Part shown: one piece after another, positions 5,236 through 8,577 of the stretch
Numbering within the stretch: the stretch's first letter is position 1
Layout of the letters: the number at the start of each line of letters is the position of its first letter
Translations under genes and position numbers: made by a program
The notes under the pieces: model-generated
What the model was told of the DNA's origin: nothing
Database searches by the model: none
The model's input: the letters and a program-made list of their open reading frames with translations, nothing else
Source: an uncultured Blautia sp.
GTDB lineage: Bacteria; Bacillota; Clostridia; Lachnospirales; Lachnospiraceae
Length of the DNA: 8,577 bases
Direction of reading: 5' to 3'
NCBI GenBank assembly: GCA_934358405.1
Contig: CAKRKL010000084.1
Coordinates: 1-8,577, forward strand

Positions 5236-6747
5236 ATGAGAGGACTATACTCATCAAAGACTAAAATCAGACACCAGATTTTTACTGAAATTGCCCGTCT
5301 TGCTTATGAGGGCAATATTGAAAAGGAAATGGACGAGCTTCCATATAAGATTCTTCCAGGAGAAATTGCGACATACCGTGACAGTATTTTTCTGGAAAGA
5401 GCCATTGTGGGCGAAAGACTGCGCGTGGCGATGGGATTGCCGCTGCGCAATGTTTCTGAGCACGCACCTATTTCCAAAGGGGTGGAAGCAAGTCTTATTG
5501 AAGAGAAATATTACGAGCCGCCGCTTATTAATATTATTAAATTTGCCTGCAATTCCTGCCCCGAGAAGCGCGTGATGGTGACAGAAGGCTGTCAGGGCTG
5601 TCTGGAGCACCCATGTCAGGAGGTCTGTCCGAAGAATGCCATTCATATGGAGAATGGGAGGTCTGTGATAGATCAGGAAAAATGCATCAAATGCGGTAAA
5701 TGTCTGGATTCCTGTCCTTATAATGCAATTATCAAACAGGAAAGACCATGTGCCAAGGCGTGCGGAATGGATGCCATTCATTCTGATGAATATGGAAGAG
5801 CTGAAATCGATTATGACAAGTGCGTTTCCTGTGGAATGTGTCTGGTAAGCTGTCCCTTCAGCGCCATTGTAGATAAGGGACAAATCTATCAGACGATTAT
5901 GGCATTAAAGAGTGAGATTCCGGTTTATGCAATCATAGCGCCTGCAGTGGCTGGCCAGTTTGAGCCGGCGCTGAAAAACACACAGCTTAGAGGTGCTTTT
6001 AAGGCTCTTGGATTTACAGATATTAAAGAGGTTGCAGTTGGAGCAGACCTTTGTACGATCGAGGAGGCCAAGGACTTCATGGAGGAAGTGCCTAAGAAGA
6101 TTCCGTTTATGGGAACCTCCTGTTGCCCTGCATGGTCGGTTATGGCAAAGAAAATGTTCCCTCAGTATGCGAACTGTATTTCCATGGCACTGACTCCTAT
6201 GGTACTCACTGCAAGACTTTTAAAGCAGCAGGAACCGGAATGCAAGATTGTTTTTGTGGGTCCGTGTGCTGCCAAGAAGCTGGAGGCAAGCCGTAAGACT
6301 ATCAGAAGCTATGTAGACTTTGTACTTACCTTTGAGGAAGTACAGGGGATGTTTGAAGCTAAGGACGTTGATTTCGGAAGTATTCCTGAGGAAGAGCCTC
6401 TTTCACAGGCAAGCAGTGACGGTCGTGGCTTTGCTGTCAGCGGAGGTGTTGCAGCAGCTGTAGTTAAGGCTGTGAAACGCATGGACCCGGACAGAGAAGT
6501 AAAGGTTGTCAGCGCCAATGGTCTGCAGGAATGTAAAAAAATGATGATGGCTGCAAAGGCCGGAAAATATAATGGTTATCTGCTTGAGGGAATGGCCTGT
6601 CCTGGAGGATGTATAGCAGGAGCCGGAACCGTACAGACTGTAAAGAAGGCAGGAGCAGCATTAGATAGAATGAAGAAGGAAGCTGCATTTGAGGAATGCA
6701 TGGATACTTCATTTGGGGGCGAGCTTGAAAAATTGGAAGAATTGTAA
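5236..6747 (+). CDS. [FeFe] hydrogenase, group B-like, with cysteine-rich N-terminus
   Basis: This cytosolic iron-iron hydrogenase probably exchanges electrons with ferredoxin to make or consume H2. The three H-cluster motifs are present: TSCCPAW (C296, C297), GPCAAKKLE (C344) and EGMACPGGCIAGAG (C455, C459). TSCCPAW, and GPC in place of MPC, point to the group B branch rather than the classical group A enzymes. The N-terminal half has 16 cysteines between residues 105 and 206, including CIKCGKCLDSCP and CVSCGMCLVSCP, enough for up to four [4Fe-4S] clusters. No N-terminal [2Fe-2S] domain is seen. ATG 5230 lies only 2 nt after AAGGAG (5222-5227). ATG 5236 has an 8-nt spacer and is preferred, giving 503 residues. 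Maturation would need HydEFG, which is not in this window. It lies after the Fe-S reductase and before pepT. The family is firm; the direction of catalysis is unknown. Confidence 0.9.
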   Translation: MRGLYSSKTKIRHQIFTEIARLAYEGNIEKEMDELPYKILPGEIATYRDSIFLERAIVGERLRVAMGLPLRNVSEHAPISKGVEASLIEEKYYEPPLINIIKFACNSCPEKRVMVTEGCQGCLEHPCQEVCPKNAIHMENGRSVIDQEKCIKCGKCLDSCPYNAIIKQERPCAKACGMDAIHSDEYGRAEIDYDKCVSCGMCLVSCPFSAIVDKGQIYQTIMALKSEIPVYAIIAPAVAGQFEPALKNTQLRGAFKALGFTDIKEVAVGADLCTIEEAKDFMEEVPKKIPFMGTSCCPAWSVMAKKMFPQYANCISMALTPMVLTARLLKQQEPECKIVFVGPCAAKKLEASRKTIRSYVDFVLTFEEVQGMFEAKDVDFGSIPEEEPLSQASSDGRGFAVSGGVAAAVVKAVKRMDPDREVKVVSANGLQECKKMMMAAKAGKYNGYLLEGMACPGGCIAGAGTVQTVKKAGAALDRMKKEAAFEECMDTSFGGELEKLEEL

Positions 6748-6757
6748 GATTATTTAA

Positions 6758-6799
6758 CCGAATCAGGTAAATGCCAGTACAGGTACTTGCCTGATCCGG
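6758..6799 (+). other. Imperfect hairpin between the hydrogenase and pepT
   Basis: ATCAGGTAAATGCC (6762-6775) pairs with GGTACTTGCCTGAT (6782-6795), 13 of 14 positions including wobbles, around a 6-nt loop. CCG and CGG (6758-6760 and 6797-6799) extend it past one mismatch. There is no U-tract. It ends 6 nt before the pepT Shine-Dalgarno (AAAGGAG, 6806-6812). It could be a weak terminator, an mRNA processing or stability element, or an operator. Confidence 0.5.
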
Positions 6800-6820
6800 A
6801 AGTGAAAAGGAGAAGGGAAA

Positions 6821-8038
6821 ATGCGTGCATACGAGCGTTTGTTAAATTATGTAAAAGTATATACCACAAGTGAGGAAGAGCAAGAAAATGTGCCATCCAC
6901 AAGCCGCCAGCTTGATCTTGGCAATCAGTTGGCCGGGGAACTGAAAGACATTGGAGTGCAGGATGTGCGTATTGATGATAAATGCTATGTTTATGGAGTG
7001 ATTCCGGCAACACCGGGTCTGGAGAATAAGCTGGCACTGGGATTTATTGCCCATATGGATACAGCACCTGATTTTTCAGGAGAAAATGTGAATCCTCAGA
7101 TCATACCTGATTACGATGGAACGGATATAAAGCTTGGGGAAAGCGAATATGTTCTTACCCAGAAGGATTTTCCTCATCTGGCCAATCTGAAAGGAAGAAC
7201 ACTGATCACTACAGATGGCACCACTCTTCTTGGTGCAGATGACAAAGCGGGAGTAGCCGAAATTATGACCATGGCGGAACAGATCATTACGGAGAATATT
7301 GCGCATGGAAAAATCTGTATTGGCTTTACTCCGGATGAGGAAGTTGGAAGAGGTGCTGACTTTTTTGATGTGGAAGGCTTTGGCGCTGATTTTGCCTATA
7401 CAGTAGATGGGGGAGCTGAAAATGAGATTGAGTACGAGAACTTTAATGCAGCAGGAGCCAAGGTGAAAATCAAGGGCTTTTCCGTACACCCAGGCAGCAG
7501 CAAAAACACCATGATTAATGCAGCTCTGGTTGCCATGGAGTTTAACAGTATGCTTCCCGCAGGAGATACTCCTTCTAATACAGAAGAATATGAAGGCTTT
7601 TTCCATCTTTGCGAAATGAAGGGTGATGTATCAGAGGCAAATCTGGAATATATCATCCGTGATCATGACAGCGCAATGTTTGCATGTCGTCAGGAGATGA
7701 TGAAGCACATTGCAAAGCTGCTCAATGAAAAATATGGCGAAGGAACGGTCACTCTTACTATTAAGGAACAGTACCGCAATATGAAAGAAAAAATCCAGCC
7801 TTGCATGCATCTGATCGAAAATGCGAAAAAAGCAGTACAGCAGTCCGGCCTGAATCCAAAGACCGTTGCAATCCGCGGCGGTACTGACGGTGCCCGCCTT
7901 TCCTTTATGGGGCTTCCCTGTCCAAATCTTGGTACCGGCGGCTACGCTTTCCACGGTCCTTGTGAGCATATTACAGCAGAAGGCATGGACTACGCAGTTG
8001 AGAATCTGAAGAACATTATAAAATTATACGCCCTCTGA
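6821..8038 (+). CDS. pepT: Peptidase T (tripeptide aminopeptidase)
   Basis: PepT is a cytosolic di-zinc M20 aminopeptidase that removes the N-terminal residue from tripeptides and helps recycle amino acids. The 405-residue length matches the family (about 405-410). The metal-binding and catalytic residues are all visible: H78 and D80 in HMDTAPD, D140 in GADDKAG, the E173/E174 pair in PDEEVG, D196 in VDGG, and H378 in FHGP. The dimerisation-domain segment GFSVHPGSSK (H223) and IRGGTDGARL are also present. ATG 6821 follows AAAGGAG (6806-6812) with an 8-nt spacer. No separate promoter was seen in the 73-bp gap, so it may be read from the hydrogenase transcript. A strong terminator follows. It has no evident functional link to the redox genes. 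Confidence 0.95.
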   Translation: MRAYERLLNYVKVYTTSEEEQENVPSTSRQLDLGNQLAGELKDIGVQDVRIDDKCYVYGVIPATPGLENKLALGFIAHMDTAPDFSGENVNPQIIPDYDGTDIKLGESEYVLTQKDFPHLANLKGRTLITTDGTTLLGADDKAGVAEIMTMAEQIITENIAHGKICIGFTPDEEVGRGADFFDVEGFGADFAYTVDGGAENEIEYENFNAAGAKVKIKGFSVHPGSSKNTMINAALVAMEFNSMLPAGDTPSNTEEYEGFFHLCEMKGDVSEANLEYIIRDHDSAMFACRQEMMKHIAKLLNEKYGEGTVTLTIKEQYRNMKEKIQPCMHLIENAKKAVQQSGLNPKTVAIRGGTDGARLSFMGLPCPNLGTGGYAFHGPCEHITAEGMDYAVENLKNIIKLYAL

Positions 8039-8072
8039 TTCTGCTGACGCAGCAATAGAGTTGGATTCTGAG

Positions 8073-8112
8073 AAAGCCTCTCCGATAGCAATTATCTTTC
8101 GGAGAGGCTTTT
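8073..8112 (+). terminator. Rho-independent terminator after pepT
   Basis: AAAGCCTCTCCGA (8073-8085) pairs perfectly with TCGGAGAGGCTTT (8099-8111), 13 bp with a 13-nt loop. The 3' arm ends in TTTT (8109-8112). It is the clearest terminator in the window, 34 nt after the pepT stop. A small hairpin, TGCTG-ACG-CAGCA (8042-8054), precedes it. Confidence 0.9.
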
Positions 8113-8193
8113 AACAAAACAACCAAAAACTACCTTGTAAATTTGTATAATATGTAGAACCACTTAAAAATGATAAAAAAATTCAAAAACATG

Positions 8194-8222
8194 TTGTTAA
8201 AAGATTGTCATTGTGGTATTTT
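8194..8222 (+). promoter_or_regulatory. Possible promoter for a structured RNA
   Basis: TTGTTA (8194-8199) and TATTTT (8217-8222) are separated by 17 bp, matching five of six and four of six consensus positions. The predicted start near 8229 falls at the 5' end of a segment that can pair with the base of a T-run 170 nt downstream. The -10 box is weak, and the surrounding AT-richness raises the chance of a random match. Confidence 0.3.
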
Positions 8223-8227
8223 AAATA

Positions 8228-8407
8228 AAGCGGAGAAAAACCAATATTTTATGCGGAGACAAAGAGGGAAAAGTCCTTTGTTGAAAAAGTTTGTAAAAAA
8301 ACACAATGTGACATGACTTAACCCAGGAAAACAGAGCAGGATTACGTCTGTATTTCTGGGTTAGGCCATGTCGCAAGGCAGAAAATAAAGTTTAAACCGC
8401 TTTTTTT
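8228..8407 (+). ncRNA. Candidate structured RNA of about 180 nt
   Basis: No gene of usual size lies in this stretch, yet it has strong folding potential. The 5' segment AAAGCGG (8227-8233) can pair with CCGCTTT (8397-8403), which runs into T7 (8401-8407) as a terminator would. Inside are a small hairpin (8260-8280) and a long apical hairpin (8307-8375). A possible promoter lies just upstream. The size and the closing-stem plus apical-stem layout loosely recall 6S RNA, but I do not recognise a conserved 6S sequence, and the 5' strand of the internal loop is much longer than the 3' strand. It could instead be the leader of the next gene. Confidence 0.3.
8307..8375 (+). repeat. Long imperfect inverted repeat (apical hairpin)
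   Basis: The arms 8307-8335 and 8347-8375 pair at 27 of 29 positions: 24 Watson-Crick, three G-U, and two mismatches (A8316 with C8366, A8330 with A8352). An 11-nt loop separates them. The core ACCCAG/CTGGGT is perfect. No U-tract follows directly and no coding gene borders it on the 5' side. The two mismatches and three wobbles on otherwise continuous pairing fit selection for an RNA helix rather than a DNA operator. Confidence 0.65.
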
Positions 8408-8417
8408 CTAAATGTGA

Positions 8418-8435
8418 TTGTTAAAAAATAAACAA
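8418..8435 (+). promoter_or_regulatory. Rex-box-like operator
   Basis: TTGTTAAAAAATAAACAA matches the clostridial Rex operator consensus TTGTTAA-N4-TTAACAA at 13 of the 14 specified positions. Rex is the NADH-sensing repressor of fermentation genes, including lactate dehydrogenase, in Firmicutes. The site lies 108 bp before the start codon of the last gene, which has a dinucleotide-binding N-terminus. The AT-rich surroundings make chance matches more likely, so the call is moderate. Confidence 0.45.
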
Positions 8436-8453
8436 AAAACAAAGGGCATCACA

Positions 8454-8504
8454 CAGGGAAAACCACTAAATCCCACGGAAAAACAAACAAATTCCAGGGA
8501 AAAG
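8454..8504 (+). repeat. Three CA(G/C)GGAAAA direct repeats upstream of a TATAAT
   Basis: CAGGGAAAA (8454-8462), CACGGAAAA (8474-8482) and CAGGGAAAA (8495-8503) start 20 and 21 bp apart, about two helical turns, so they face the same side of the DNA. The last one ends 5 bp before the -10 box at 8509 and replaces any recognisable -35. This layout fits cooperative binding of a regulator, but no known factor was matched. Confidence 0.4.
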
Positions 8505-8508
8505 ACGG

Positions 8509-8514
8509 TATAAT
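8509..8514 (+). promoter_or_regulatory. -10 box of the final gene
   Basis: A perfect TATAAT lies 28 bp before the start codon at 8543. No -35 match is found at 16-18 bp upstream, where the DNA is AACAAA-like. The promoter would therefore be weak alone or depend on an activator, possibly one binding the repeats just upstream. AATCCCAC occurs both at 8469-8476 and at 8512-8519. Confidence 0.5.
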
Positions 8515-8542
8515 CCCACAAACCCCATGAAAGGAGTTTATT

Positions 8543-8577
8543 ATGAGCAGCAAAATTACTATTATCGGAGCTGGAAG
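8543..8577 (+). CDS. Dinucleotide-binding dehydrogenase (5' end), possibly L-lactate dehydrogenase
   Basis: Only 11 codons are visible: MSSKITIIGAG, followed by an incomplete AG- codon that must be Ser or Arg. The beta-strand followed by GAG is the start of a Rossmann-fold NAD(P)-binding site. Lactate and malate dehydrogenases commonly begin this way (KITIIGAGSVG), and the Rex-box-like site upstream would suit ldh. Other Rossmann enzymes, such as ketopantoate reductase or sugar-nucleotide dehydrogenases, cannot be excluded. The start is supported by AAGGAG (8531-8536) with a 6-nt spacer. Confidence 0.7.
   Translation, partial: MSSKITIIGAG

Noticed and set aside
5254..5883. 209-codon open frame on the minus strand
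   Set aside because: It is antisense to the cysteine-rich hydrogenase N-terminus, has no family signature, and its composition follows from the coding strand.
8146..8151. TATAAT after pepT as a promoter
   Set aside because: No -35 match at 16-18 bp and no correctly placed TGn; such matches are expected by chance in this AT-rich gap.
8251..8316. 21-codon basic ORF inside the candidate RNA
   Set aside because: The nearest Shine-Dalgarno-like GGAG ends 15 nt before the ATG, too far for efficient initiation, and the segment is better explained by RNA structure.
8307..8375. Terminal inverted repeats of a small mobile element
   Set aside because: The arms are only 11 nt apart, no flanking target-site duplication was found, and the wobbles and mismatches suit an RNA hairpin.

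Overview
The window looks like chromosomal DNA from an anaerobic, low-to-moderate GC Firmicute (Bacillota, class Clostridia, most likely a gut Lachnospiraceae-type fermenter). This rests on the gene families (glycyl radical enzyme, Fe-S aldo/keto reductase, group B-like [FeFe] hydrogenase, peptidase T, FeoB-associated Cys-rich peptide), the strong AGGAG ribosome binding sites, and the A-rich intergenic DNA with TTGACA/TATAAT promoters. All genes lie on the + strand.

Layout. Positions 2-127 are the end of a FeoB-associated Cys-rich membrane protein, closed by a terminator hairpin (177-214). A run of helically phased A-tracts (224-278) leads into a perfect-consensus sigma-A promoter (295-323), then a roughly 100-nt leader with a 17-codon ORF. 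Next comes a glycyl radical enzyme (427-2952) with the active-site residue set of B12-independent glycerol/propanediol dehydratases, followed by its radical-SAM activase (2979-3770). A terminator-like hairpin (3787-3818) separates this pair from an aldo/keto reductase with two C-terminal [4Fe-4S] motifs (3920-5044). Then come a leader with a stem-loop, a cysteine-rich [FeFe] hydrogenase (5236-6747), a second intergenic hairpin, and pepT (6821-8038) with a strong terminator (8073-8112). The last 430 bases before the final gene hold a candidate structured RNA (about 8228-8407), a Rex-box-like palindrome (8418-8435), three CA(G/C)GGAAAA repeats about 20 bp apart, and a TATAAT. They lead to the start of a Rossmann-fold dehydrogenase (8543 to the edge), possibly lactate dehydrogenase.

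How it may work together. The GRE and activase would dehydrate a vicinal diol to an aldehyde. The neighbouring Fe-S aldo/keto reductase is a candidate for a reductive step. The hydrogenase and the possible lactate dehydrogenase are alternative sinks for reducing equivalents. Only the GRE-activase pairing is strongly supported; the rest is inferred from proximity. Two features stand out: no microcompartment genes are visible around a dehydratase-type GRE, and its activase lacks the ferredoxin-like insert usual for activases of non-PFL glycyl radical enzymes. These, with the dense regulatory DNA before the first and last genes, are the most unusual parts of the window.
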